From contig CAOKPU010000032.1 in assembly GCA_948470755.1 (NCBI GenBank), positions 1-34,456 of the forward strand: a DNA stretch of 34,456 nt. The letters run 5' to 3'. The notes beneath the pieces are model-generated. The model was given only the letters and a program-made list of their open reading frames with translations, was not told the DNA's origin and did no database searches. Position 1 is the stretch's first letter; the number at the start of each line of letters is the position of its first letter. This stretch comes from an uncultured Lachnospiraceae bacterium (GTDB lineage: Bacteria; Bacillota; Clostridia; Lachnospirales; Lachnospiraceae). A program made the position numbers and the translations under genes. Shown here in pieces: positions 16,401 to 23,163 of the stretch.

Positions 16401-16988
16401 GGCCATCCGTTGGAAGAATATGAGGCGATATGGAAGAAAAATATTACCAATACTACCGTGGATTTTATTCCGGATGAGGAAACCGGGGAAACGGCTGTAA
16501 AGGACGGGCAGAGCGCGACAGTAGGCGGCATTATTGCGGATAAGAAAATCAAATATACGAAAAACGATAAGGTGATGTCGTTCTTACAGGTGGAAGATCT
16601 GGTAGGGACGGTGGAAGTAATCGTATTCCCAAAGGATTATGAGAAATATTCATCCAAGCTGCTGGAAGATAATAAAGTATTTATTAAAGGCAGGGTATCC
16701 GTGGAAGAAGAAAAGGGCGGGAAGCTGGTCTGTGAGAAAATCACAGGGTTTGATGAAATCAGCAGGAAGCTATGGATCAAATTCCCAACGATAGGAGCTT
16801 ATGAGGCGGCGGAAAAAGAATTGCTTGCCCGGCTGGCTCAATCCGACGGGAGAGACTGTGTATGTATTTATATAGAGAATCCGAAAGCGATGAAAAACCT
16901 TCCGCCTAACAGAAACGTAAAAGCGGACAGGGAGCTGGTGGAAGAACTGTCGGCTGTATATGGGGAAGGGAATGTAAAGGTTACGTGA
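13476..16988 (+). CDS. dnaE: DNA polymerase III subunit alpha (DnaE)
   Basis: This is a replicative DNA polymerase of the C family, 1170 residues. Starting at 13476 the N-terminus is MAFAHLHVHTEYSLLDG, the PHP-domain metal motif. The palm domain shows PGRGSAAGS and then PDIDIDF (residues 417-423) carrying two catalytic Asp (418 and 420). DMDFLGLRT-like and SLYRPGPMDFI segments of the fingers follow, then NKSHAACYA. A helix-hairpin-helix part and an OB fold (about residues 1000-1090) complete the protein. In Firmicutes, DnaE works beside PolC, mainly extending RNA primers; PolC is not in the window. The ATG at 13476 has AAAGGAG in front; the in-frame ATG at 13425 adds a non-family extension and lacks a ribosome site. 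Confidence 0.97.
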   Translation: MAFAHLHVHTEYSLLDGSNKIKEYVKRVKELGMDSAAITDHGVMYGVIEFYKEAKAAGINPIMGCEVYVAPNSRFDKELTGGEDRYYHLVLLAENNKGYDNLMKIVSRGFTEGYYYKPRVDMEVLTEFHEGIIALSACLAGEVQRYIVKGLIDEAKKAAKKYEACFGKGNYFLEMQDHGIPEQKTVNAALLKMSKELDIPLVVTNDVHYTYAEDEKSHDVLLCIQTAKKLADEDRMRYVGGQYYVKNEEEMKGLFPYAWEAVENTQRIADRCHVEIEFGVTKLPHFEVPEGYDSWTYLNKLCYDGLYERYGVLKVPGREKEGKASKGRIPEGASEGSLIERLEYELGVIRGMGYVDYFLIVWDFINYAKINDIMVGPGRGSAAGSIVSYCLRITDIDPIKYNLLFERFLNPERVSMPDIDIDFCFERRQEVIDYVGKKYGPDKVVQIVTFGTMAAKGVIRDVGRVMDLPYAYVDSIAKMVPNELNITIDRALSINPEFRRMYETDGQVKSLIDMSKRLEGLPRHTSMHAAGVVICSRPAEEFVPLSRGSDGSIITQFTMTTIEELGLLKMDFLGLRTLTVIQNAVHYAEKNQGIRLDMEHIDYNDKEVLASIGTGRTDGVFQLESGGMKNFMKELKPQSLEDIIAGISLYRPGPMDFIPKYIKGKNNHQDITYSCPQLEPILASTYGCIVYQEQVMQIVRDLGGYTLGRSDLVRRAMSKKKQSVMEKERDNFIYGNQEEGVPGCVANGISENTARQIYADMMDFAKYAFNKSHAACYAVVAYQTAYLKYYYPVEFMAALLTSVIDFPRKVSEYIVACRNMGIAILPPDINAGEAGFSVTDEGIRYALTAIKSIGYPVIEAIVKEREERGEYKNLKDFITRVADKEINKRSVENFIKAGALDGLGGTRKQFMSVYVRIMDSIQQDKKNNMAGQISLFDIASEEDKEDFEIKMPKVGEYSKEMLLGFEKEVLGIYISGHPLEEYEAIWKKNITNTTVDFIPDEETGETAVKDGQSATVGGIIADKKIKYTKNDKVMSFLQVEDLVGTVEVIVFPKDYEKYSSKLLEDNKVFIKGRVSVEEEKGGKLVCEKITGFDEISRKLWIKFPTIGAYEAAEKELLARLAQSDGRDCVCIYIENPKAMKNLPPNRNVKADRELVEELSAVYGEGNVKVT

Positions 16989-17061
16989 CGATTAACGCTT
17001 TCTAACCGAAAATGCCTATGCCGCGAGTGCAGGAAGCAATCGGCTGAAAGCGAAAAAGTTA

Positions 17062-17090
17062 TTGAAAAGGTCGGGAAAACAAGGTAAAAT
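17062..17090 (+). promoter_or_regulatory. Sigma-A promoter of pfkA
   Basis: TTGAAA (17062-17067) and TAAAAT (17085-17090) are separated by 17 bases. A long hairpin without a T run (CGCTTTC / GAAAGCG, 16998-17052) lies between dnaE and this promoter. Confidence 0.65.
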
Positions 17091-17183
17091 AAGGATACTG
17101 TATGGCGTTATCGGAACGAGGGCAGGAAACGGCAGCAGAATAAGTATTTTCAGTATTTGATAATATTTGAGAGAGGTGTAGGC

Positions 17184-18158
17184 ATGGCGGATGAGATTAG
17201 GACAATAGGAGTTTTAACCAGCGGTGGGGATGCACCGGGGATGAATGCGGCTATCCGTGCGGTAGTAAGGCAGGCGCTTGCCAAAGGAGTAAGGGTTAAG
17301 GGAATTAAAAAAGGATATCAGGGGCTTTTAAACGAGGAGATTGTAGATTTGGAAAGGAGCAGCGTATCGGATATCATCCAAAGGGGCGGAACGATTCTGG
17401 GAACGGCCCGCTGCATGGAATTCAAGACGGATGAGGGACAGCAGAAGGGTGCGACGATATGCATGAAGCATGGGATCGACGGATTGGTGGTCATCGGCGG
17501 CGATGGCTCTTACAGAGGGGCGCAGGCGCTTTCCAGAAAGGGGATCAATACGATTGGGATTCCTGGAACAATCGATTTGGATATATCCTGCACGGACTAT
17601 ACGATTGGTTTTGACACGGCGGTGAATACTGCGATGCAGGCAATTGATAAGGTAAGGGATACTTCTTCTTCCCATGAAAGATGCAGCATTATCGAAGTTA
17701 TGGGCAGGAATGCAGGCTATATTGCCCTTTGGTGCGGCGTGGCAAACGGTGCGGAGGATATCCTTCTGCCGGAGAAATATGATTATAATGAGCAGAGGAT
17801 CATTAACAATATTATCAGCAACAGGAAAAAGGGGAAAACTCATCATATCATCATTAATGCAGAGGGGATCGGGCATTCGACATCTATGGCGAGGAGGATT
17901 GAAGCGGCTACAGGGATCGAGACGAGAGCCACGATTCTCGGATACATGCAAAGGGGAGGAAGCCCTACCTGTAAAGACCGTTTTTATGCATCCATCATGG
18001 GTGCTTATGCTACGGATATCCTTTGCCAGGGGAAGACGAACAGGGTGGTTGGATATCAGCATGGGGAATTCCAAGATTTTGATATTGAAGAAGCATTGGC
18101 TATGAAGAAAAATATACCGGACTACCAGTATGAAGTGAGCCGGGCATTGTCTATGTAG
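17184..18158 (+). CDS. pfkA: ATP-dependent 6-phosphofructokinase
   Basis: PfkA phosphorylates fructose-6-phosphate to fructose-1,6-bisphosphate, the committed step of glycolysis. The 324-residue protein shows GVLTSGGDAPGMNA (ATP loop), IGGDGSYRGA with Gly in the position that marks ATP rather than pyrophosphate use, the PGTIDLDISCTDYTIGFDTA active-site region, MGRNAGYIAL, and LGYMQRGGSPT near the C-terminus. The active-site segment has Leu132 where the textbook motif has Asn (TIDND); both flanking Asp (131 and 133) are kept. The ATG at 17184 follows GAGAGGTG; an upstream ATG at 17157 adds nine non-family residues. It has its own promoter and terminator. Confidence 0.97.
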   Translation: MADEIRTIGVLTSGGDAPGMNAAIRAVVRQALAKGVRVKGIKKGYQGLLNEEIVDLERSSVSDIIQRGGTILGTARCMEFKTDEGQQKGATICMKHGIDGLVVIGGDGSYRGAQALSRKGINTIGIPGTIDLDISCTDYTIGFDTAVNTAMQAIDKVRDTSSSHERCSIIEVMGRNAGYIALWCGVANGAEDILLPEKYDYNEQRIINNIISNRKKGKTHHIIINAEGIGHSTSMARRIEAATGIETRATILGYMQRGGSPTCKDRFYASIMGAYATDILCQGKTNRVVGYQHGEFQDFDIEEALAMKKNIPDYQYEVSRALSM

Positions 18159-18168
18159 CGGAGAACAG

Positions 18169-18198
18169 CGGGCCGGCGCAGGGAGCGTCGGCCCGTTT
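18169..18198 (+). terminator. pfkA intrinsic terminator
   Basis: CGGGCCGGCGC (18169-18179) pairs with GCGTCGGCCCG (18185-18195) over 11 positions with one G-T wobble, followed by TTT. The short T run makes it moderate. Confidence 0.7.
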
Positions 18199-18239
18199 GC
18201 CATAGACGGCAAAGAGGGAGGCAGGAAGGCGGGATTGTT

Positions 18240-19049
18240 ATGATAACTAGTACAGCAAATTATAAAGTGAAAAAAATCGTCCAACTGAATAAAAAACCAT
18301 CTGACCGGAGAAAAGAAGATGTATTTGTAACGGAAGGGCTTAAAATGTTCCTGGAGGCTCCGGAAGAAAGTTTGCGCGAAGTTTATATTTCAGAAAATTT
18401 CCGGGATTTTCTAAATGGGCAGGGAGAGGATGGGGAAAGGGCAAGGAAGAGGCTGGAAAGATCCGGATATGAGGAGGTGTCGGAGGAGGCTTTCCGTAAG
18501 ATGTGCGATACACAGGCTCCTCAAGGAATCTTATGCGTAGTCAGGCAATCGCATTACCGGTTGGAGGATATGCTGCAGAAAAGGGGATGCCCGTTGATTC
18601 TGGTATTGGAAAACCTGCAGGATCCGGGCAATCTGGGAACGATACTAAGGGCCGGGGAAGGGGCCGGGGTCTGCGGAGTGGTCATGAGCCGTGATACGGC
18701 TGACATTTACAACCCAAAAGTAATCCGGGCGACTATGGGGTCTATATACAGGGTGCCGTTTTACTATGCGGAAGATTTGGAGGATGCGGTCAGGGAAATA
18801 AAGGATGCCGGGATTAGGGTGTTTGCAGCCCACTTAAAAGGAGAAACGGTTTATGATGGATGCGATTATTGCAGGCCCTCGGCGTTTTTGATCGGGAATG
18901 AGGGAAGAGGGCTGACGGAGAGGATAGCGGCTTTAGCGGATTCTTATGTGAAAATCCCTATGGCCGGAGCGGTGGAATCGTTGAATGCGGCGGTAGCTTC
19001 CGCATTGCTCATGTTTGAGGCGGCCAGGCAGAGGCGGAAAGCGGAGTAA
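18240..19049 (+). CDS. TrmH/SpoU-family RNA 2'-O-methyltransferase
   Basis: This 269-residue protein has an N-terminal substrate-binding part (residues 1-105, NKKPSDRRKEDVFVTEGLKM) and a SpoU methylase domain with a knotted SAM site. The three SpoU motifs are visible: ENLQDPGNLGTILRAGEG (motif 1), FLIGNEGRGL (motif 2) and PMAGAVESLNAAVASALLMFE (motif 3). It is expected to methylate the 2'-OH of a ribose in rRNA (as RlmB or TsnR) or tRNA; the exact target nucleotide cannot be told from the sequence. The ATG at 18240 lies 11 bases after AGGAAGG. It follows pfkA's terminator, and no strong promoter is seen in the short gap. Confidence 0.9.
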   Translation: MITSTANYKVKKIVQLNKKPSDRRKEDVFVTEGLKMFLEAPEESLREVYISENFRDFLNGQGEDGERARKRLERSGYEEVSEEAFRKMCDTQAPQGILCVVRQSHYRLEDMLQKRGCPLILVLENLQDPGNLGTILRAGEGAGVCGVVMSRDTADIYNPKVIRATMGSIYRVPFYYAEDLEDAVREIKDAGIRVFAAHLKGETVYDGCDYCRPSAFLIGNEGRGLTERIAALADSYVKIPMAGAVESLNAAVASALLMFEAARQRRKAE

Positions 19050-19096
19050 GGACGACGCAGGCGGATAAAACGGCGACGGGGGAGGAAGGGGTAAAA

Positions 19097-19180
19097 GATT
19101 GAAAATTCAAATTTTCAATCGCGAGATTTGTGTCTGCGCGTTGCTTGCCACAAACTCGTTATGCGCAACAAGCAACGCAG
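19097..19180. repeat. Palindrome plus interleaved inverted repeats in front of proC
   Basis: GATTGAAAATT (19097-19107) and AATTTTCAATC (19110-19120) are a perfect inverted repeat with a two-base spacer. Then CGAGATTTGTG (19122-19132) can pair with CACAAACTCG (19149-19158), and CTGCGCGTTGCTTG (19134-19147) with CAAGCAACGCAG (19169-19180), each with a small bulge. The two pairings are interleaved, so they are either alternative hairpins or a pseudoknot. The stretch ends just before the proC ribosome site. Confidence 0.75.
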
Positions 19181-19194
19181 AAATGGAGAAAATC

Positions 19195-19989
19195 ATGAAA
19201 ATAGGATTTATTGGTCTTGGAAATATGGCAAAAGCGATGATTGGGGGGATGCTGCAAAAGGGGATGGTAGAAGCGGGGGATATTGCCGGTTCGGCAAAGA
19301 CGAAAGGCACTCTGGAAAGGATGAGAGAGGAATTCGGCATCCTTGTGCTGGATTCTAACAAAGATGTGGCGAAATGGGCGGATGTGATCGTATTGGCGGT
19401 AAAGCCGGTTTTCCTTTCAGAGGTGATTGGGGAAATCAGGGAGGAAGCAACGGAAGAAAAACTGGTGATCAGTATTGCCGCAGGGAAAAGCCTGCAATGG
19501 CTGGAGGGAGAATTCGGAACACAGCGGAAGCTGATACGCTGTATGCCAAATACACCGGCTTTGGCAGGGGCGGGCTGTACGGCGGTATGCAGCAATCCGA
19601 TGGTTGAGAGGAAAGAAGAAGAACTTTGTCTTAAGTTGATGGAAAGTTTTGGAAAAGCAATTGTGATCCCGGAGCGGCTGATGGACGCGGCGGGAGCAGT
19701 GGCCGGCAGTTCCCCGGCTTTTGTATTTTTATTTATAGAGGCGATGGCGGACGGCGCAGTGAGGGAAGGTATGCCGCGAAAGCAGGCTTATGAGTTTGCC
19801 GCCAGTGCAGTGGCGGGAAGCGCGAAGCTGATCCTGGAAACGGGGATGCATCCGGGGGAATTGAAAGATATGGTATGTTCCCCGGGCGGGACGACGATAG
19901 AAGGCGTGGCCGTTTTGGAAGAAAAGGGAATGCGGTCTGCCGTTATGGAAGCCATCCATGCCTGTGTGGAGAAATCCGGGCGACTGTAA
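19195..19989 (+). CDS. proC: Pyrroline-5-carboxylate reductase
   Basis: ProC reduces pyrroline-5-carboxylate to proline with NAD(P)H, the last step of proline synthesis. The 264-residue protein starts with the Rossmann motif MKIGFIGLGNMAKAMIGG, has VLAVKP at the end of the cofactor domain, RCMPNTPALAGAGCTA, and the C-terminal signature DMVCSPGGTTIEGVAVLEE. The ATG at 19195 is preferred: GGAG lies six bases upstream and the Rossmann motif starts directly. Longer in-frame starts (19183 or 19099) would translate the repeat element as protein. The length matches the family. Confidence 0.96.
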   Translation: MKIGFIGLGNMAKAMIGGMLQKGMVEAGDIAGSAKTKGTLERMREEFGILVLDSNKDVAKWADVIVLAVKPVFLSEVIGEIREEATEEKLVISIAAGKSLQWLEGEFGTQRKLIRCMPNTPALAGAGCTAVCSNPMVERKEEELCLKLMESFGKAIVIPERLMDAAGAVAGSSPAFVFLFIEAMADGAVREGMPRKQAYEFAASAVAGSAKLILETGMHPGELKDMVCSPGGTTIEGVAVLEEKGMRSAVMEAIHACVEKSGRL

Positions 19990-20072
19990 AAAAGCCCATG
20001 CGGGATACAGCCAAAGCGGCCGGCTCTAAGATGGAAAAATCCTACATAAATTCGGACAAGGCGGCATAAACT

Positions 20073-20139
20073 TGACAATAACCAATTCTTTTGCTATTAT
20101 TTATGTAATAAAATTAACAATTTCGTAATAATTACATAA
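20073..20139 (+). promoter_or_regulatory. Sigma-A promoter and downstream inverted repeat before the cell-wall hydrolase gene
   Basis: TTGACA (20073-20078) and TATTAT (20096-20101) are spaced by 17 bases. TTATGTAAT (20101-20109) and ATTACATAA (20131-20139) form a perfect nine-base inverted repeat that starts at the last base of the -10 box and covers the transcription start. It could be an operator or form a 5' hairpin. Confidence 0.8.
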
Positions 20140-20211
20140 GATGAATGCAAAGAAAAAGCATCTCGCCATATGAATAGGATAGGCGGGGGCATGAACTGGG
20201 AGGTAAAGGAA

Positions 20212-21402
20212 ATGTCAGGAAACAGGAAGCCGTTTCATGTGCTGTCAGGTCTGATCGTAAGCCTGATTATGATGATGGCTGTAGGTATGACCGCTGTAGC
20301 CGGCGAAGAAAAGACCAGCAGCCAGGAATATTTGGATTCGCTGAATGTAGGCGTGGCGGTCCTTCTCGCCCCGGACGAAGATGAAAGGGTTGTGGAGGAA
20401 ACGGGAAGCGGGATAGAAGGAAAGAATACAACAGAAGAAGCGGTGCCGTCAGATCTTATGGCGGATAATTCCGCCTCAAGAGTACAGGTAACGGAAGCAA
20501 TGGTGTCAGAAAGCATTGCGTCTGGAAAGGCCTTGCCGGAGGAAGAAAAATCCGATCTCGTGATGGCTGATGTGCAAAATACATTGAATGTCCGTGCGAA
20601 AGCTGATGAGGAATCGGAAAAAGTAGGCGTATTATATAAAGACTGCGGAGGCAGGATACTGGAAAGAAGGGACGGATGGACAAAGCTTAGATCAGGCGAC
20701 TTGGTGGGATGGGCAAAAGACGAGTATCTTTTGTTTGATGAAGAGGCGGAAAGCCTTGCCGATGAAGTGGGGAACCTGATCGTAACCATTGAAACCGATG
20801 CACTGCGGATCCGCAAAGAACCTAGTACGGAATCCGGGGTTTTTGCATTGATGGCTCAGGACGATGAGTTAGATGTGATAGAAGTGGTGGATGATGAATG
20901 GATCAGTGTAAAATATGATAATCAGATTGGATATGTTTCTGCAGAGTTCGTAGATTTGGATTTCCATATTGACGAAGGAGAGACGATTGCCTCTATTAAG
21001 GCAAGGGAAAAAGCGGAAGCGGAAGCAAAGGCGAAGCTGACGGCAAACCAGGGGGCGGTAGTAGTCGGGGCGGATGATACAAGGCTTTTAGCAGCCCTGA
21101 TTTATTGCGAAGCGGGCAACCAGGGTTATGAAGGCCATCTGGCAGTTGGCGCGGCTGTTATGAACCGGGTAAGAAGCGGTGCATATCCTAATTCCATTTA
21201 CAGCGTTATCTATGCATCCGGCCAGTTTACGCCGGCGTTAAACGGGAAAGTGGCAAGGGTGTACGGCGGTAATATCCCGGAAAGCTGTATTACGGCAGCC
21301 AGGGAAGCGATTAACGGGGCTACCAATATTGGCGCGGCAACTCATTTCAGGAGAGCGGGCGCCCATGAAGGGATTGTGATCGGGGACCACGTTTTCTGGT
21401 AA
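20212..21402 (+). CDS. Secreted cell-wall hydrolase: two SH3 domains and a SleB/CwlJ-type catalytic domain
   Basis: The 396-residue protein begins with a signal peptide (residues 1-30, hydrophobic stretch ending AVAGEE). An acidic linker leads to two bacterial SH3 repeats: about 117-176 (NTLNVRAKADEESEKVG to LVGWAKDEYL) and 188-250 (DALRIRKEPSTESGV to QIGYVSAEFV), which bind cell wall. A short Lys/Ala/Glu helix (about 262-278) joins the C-terminal domain (288-396), which matches the cell-wall hydrolase family of SleB: YCEAGNQGYEG with probable catalytic Glu300, VMNRVRSG, GQFTP. Such enzymes cleave peptidoglycan glycan strands in spore germination or vegetative wall turnover; which role applies here is unknown. 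The ATG at 20212 follows GGGAGGTAAAGGA; two upstream in-frame ATGs are less well placed. Confidence 0.9.
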   Translation: MSGNRKPFHVLSGLIVSLIMMMAVGMTAVAGEEKTSSQEYLDSLNVGVAVLLAPDEDERVVEETGSGIEGKNTTEEAVPSDLMADNSASRVQVTEAMVSESIASGKALPEEEKSDLVMADVQNTLNVRAKADEESEKVGVLYKDCGGRILERRDGWTKLRSGDLVGWAKDEYLLFDEEAESLADEVGNLIVTIETDALRIRKEPSTESGVFALMAQDDELDVIEVVDDEWISVKYDNQIGYVSAEFVDLDFHIDEGETIASIKAREKAEAEAKAKLTANQGAVVVGADDTRLLAALIYCEAGNQGYEGHLAVGAAVMNRVRSGAYPNSIYSVIYASGQFTPALNGKVARVYGGNIPESCITAAREAINGATNIGAATHFRRAGAHEGIVIGDHVFW

Positions 21403-21438
21403 AAAAGGATAGGGATAGATAAAAGAATAAGGCATAGC

Positions 21439-21476
21439 AAAGGCAGCTTGTCCCTGGCAGGGAAAAGCTGCCTTTT
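21439..21476 (+). terminator. Intrinsic terminator of the cell-wall hydrolase gene
   Basis: AAAGGCAGCTT (21439-21449) and AAGCTGCCTTT (21465-21475) pair perfectly, with an inner TCCC/GGGA stem, and the T run follows. Confidence 0.93.
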
Positions 21477-21527
21477 GACAGAGGGATAGGACATGCATCC
21501 GTTGGAAAAATCTTATGCTACATGATA

Positions 21528-21556
21528 TTGAATAAAAACATAAAATATAGTAAGAT
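21528..21556 (+). promoter_or_regulatory. Candidate sigma-A promoter of the NfeD-SPFH pair
   Basis: TTGAAT (21528-21533) and TAAGAT (21551-21556) are spaced by 17 bases, about 30 bases before the NfeD start. Since the preceding gene ends in a strong terminator, a promoter is expected here. Confidence 0.6.
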
Positions 21557-21585
21557 AATAAAAAGGCTGGAAAGGGGCTTTGCAT

Positions 21586-22020
21586 ATGAATTATACAATT
21601 TTTTGGCTGGTGGCCTTGGTTTTGTTTATCGTTATTGAAATAGCTACGATGGGGCTGACTACCATATGGTTTGCCGGCGGCGCGGTTCTTGCGGTGATTG
21701 CTGCAGCCTTGGGGCTGCCCTTGGCGGTGCAGGTCATCCTGTTTTTTATAGTGTCTTTTGTGCTTTTATATTTCACGAGGCCTATGGCAGTGAAATATTT
21801 TAATAAGGACAGGGTGAAAACCAATGCGGAAAGCCTCGTTGGGAAGCAGGCGATCGTGATCAGCGAAGTGGACAATCTGCAGGGGATCGGGCAAGTGACG
21901 GTCGGCGGTATGGAATGGTCGGCGCGGTCGGCAGAAGAAGGAATGATGCTTCCGGTAGGCAGCGTGGTAAATATTGTTGCTATCAATGGGGTAAAATTAA
22001 TTGTAGAAGAGAAAAAATAA
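21586..22020 (+). CDS. NfeD-like membrane protein
   Basis: This 144-residue protein has hydrophobic helices in residues 3-65 (IFWLVALVLFIVIEIATMGLTTIWFAGGA and a second stretch) and a soluble C-terminal OB fold from about 85, with the family-typical LVGKQAIVISEVDNLQGIGQVTVGGMEWSA region. Short NfeD proteins sit next to SPFH (stomatin-like) genes and form membrane-microdomain complexes with them; the SPFH partner is the next gene. The ATG at 21586 has GGAAAGGGG nine bases upstream; a TTG six bases earlier is less likely. The precise cellular role of such pairs is not settled. Confidence 0.88.
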   Translation: MNYTIFWLVALVLFIVIEIATMGLTTIWFAGGAVLAVIAAALGLPLAVQVILFFIVSFVLLYFTRPMAVKYFNKDRVKTNAESLVGKQAIVISEVDNLQGIGQVTVGGMEWSARSAEEGMMLPVGSVVNIVAINGVKLIVEEKK

Positions 22021-22033
22021 GGGAATCCTGAAA

Positions 22034-22063
22034 AAGCAAATTGCTTAAAAGCAAATTGCTTTT
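22034..22063. repeat. Tandem short palindromes between the NfeD and SPFH genes
   Basis: AAGCAAATTGCTT (22034-22046) is directly followed by AAAAGCAAATTGCTTTT (22047-22063). Both are palindromes with the shared core AGCAAATTGCT. It is probably an intercistronic hairpin element; no T run supports termination. Confidence 0.7.
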
Positions 22064-22140
22064 AAGCAGACTGCTGTTGGGAAGAAAGAATTTGCGCTTA
22101 TGTCTGGATGGGCAGGCAGGGCGGGAGTGGAGGATGAAAT

Positions 22141-23064
22141 ATGGGATTTGCAGTACTTGTTTTATTGATTTTAGTTGTTTTGATTATGGTTTCCTGTATC
22201 AAGATCGTACCGCAGGCTTATGCCTATGTTGTGGAAAGGCTTGGGGCGTATCAGGGGACATGGTCGGTAGGGCTTCATTTTAAGACGCCTTTCCTTGATA
22301 AAGTGGCGAAAAAGGTGAATTTGAAGGAGCAGGTAGTGGATTTTGCGCCTCAGCCGGTAATTACGAAGGATAACGTAACGATGCGGATCGATACCGTCGT
22401 ATTTTTCCAGATTACGGATCCCAAACTTTTTGCTTATGGAGTGGAAAATCCCATTATGGCGATTGAAAACCTGACCGCTACAACGCTGAGAAATATTATC
22501 GGCGAGATGGAATTGGATCAGACTTTGACTTCCAGGGAAGTGATTAATACAAAAATGCGTTCGTCCCTGGATATCGCAACGGATCCCTGGGGCATTAAGG
22601 TGAACCGCGTGGAACTTAAAAATATCATTCCGCCGGCAGCCATTCAGGATGCGATGGAGAAGCAGATGAAAGCGGAACGTGAACGACGCGAAGCAATCTT
22701 AAGGGCGGAGGGCGAAAAGAAATCAACGATCCTCGTAGCGGAAGGGCAAAAGGAGTCTGTGATCCTGGAAGCGGAAGCGGAAAAACAATCGGCGATCCTG
22801 CGTGCAGAGGCGCAGAAGGAAAAGATGATCCGCGAGGCCGAAGGTGAGGCGGAAGCAATCCTTAAGGTGCAGAAGGCAACGGCGGATGGTATCCGGATGA
22901 TCCGGGAAGCGGGGGCAGATCAGTCCGTGCTTACCATCAAGAGTCTGGAAGCTTTTGAAAAGGCGGCAGACGGCAAGGCTACTAAAATTATCATTCCTTC
23001 GGAAATTCAGGGGATTGCAGGGCTTGCCTCTTCTTTAAAGGAACTGGTAGTGGATGAAAAGTAA
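22141..23064 (+). CDS. SPFH/stomatin-like membrane protein (QmcA/paraslipin type)
   Basis: This 307-residue protein has one N-terminal membrane helix (residues 3-20), an SPFH domain (about 22-190: VPQAYAYVVERLGAYQGTWSVGLHFKTPF, then NPIMAIENLTATTLRNIIGEMELDQTLTSR) and a long Ala/Glu-rich coiled coil (about 180-265) with repeated ILxAEAEK-type units. The C-terminal GIAGLASSLKEL segment is usual for the family. Such proteins oligomerise in the membrane and scaffold microdomains or proteases. The ATG at 22141 follows GGAGGATGAAAT. It forms a two-gene unit with the NfeD gene and ends in a terminator hairpin. Confidence 0.92.
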   Translation: MGFAVLVLLILVVLIMVSCIKIVPQAYAYVVERLGAYQGTWSVGLHFKTPFLDKVAKKVNLKEQVVDFAPQPVITKDNVTMRIDTVVFFQITDPKLFAYGVENPIMAIENLTATTLRNIIGEMELDQTLTSREVINTKMRSSLDIATDPWGIKVNRVELKNIIPPAAIQDAMEKQMKAERERREAILRAEGEKKSTILVAEGQKESVILEAEAEKQSAILRAEAQKEKMIREAEGEAEAILKVQKATADGIRMIREAGADQSVLTIKSLEAFEKAADGKATKIIIPSEIQGIAGLASSLKELVVDEK

Positions 23065-23109
23065 AGATTTATCAGTATAAACTGGCAGATTGGAAAATAT
23101 GAATATATT

Positions 23110-23145
23110 CCGGCAGCGGGAAGAGACATTCCGTCTGCCGGATTT
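23110..23145 (+). terminator. Intrinsic terminator of the SPFH gene
   Basis: CCGGCAG (23110-23116) pairs with CTGCCGG (23135-23141), an inner GGGAA/TTCC stem extends it, and ATTTT follows. It lies just ahead of argF. Confidence 0.75.
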
Positions 23146-23163
23146 TAGGTGGGAGGGTTAAGG

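Noticed and set aside
22041-22283. 80-codon open frame overlapping the SPFH gene start
   Set aside because: It overlaps the well-supported SPFH gene in another frame and begins in the palindromic repeat.
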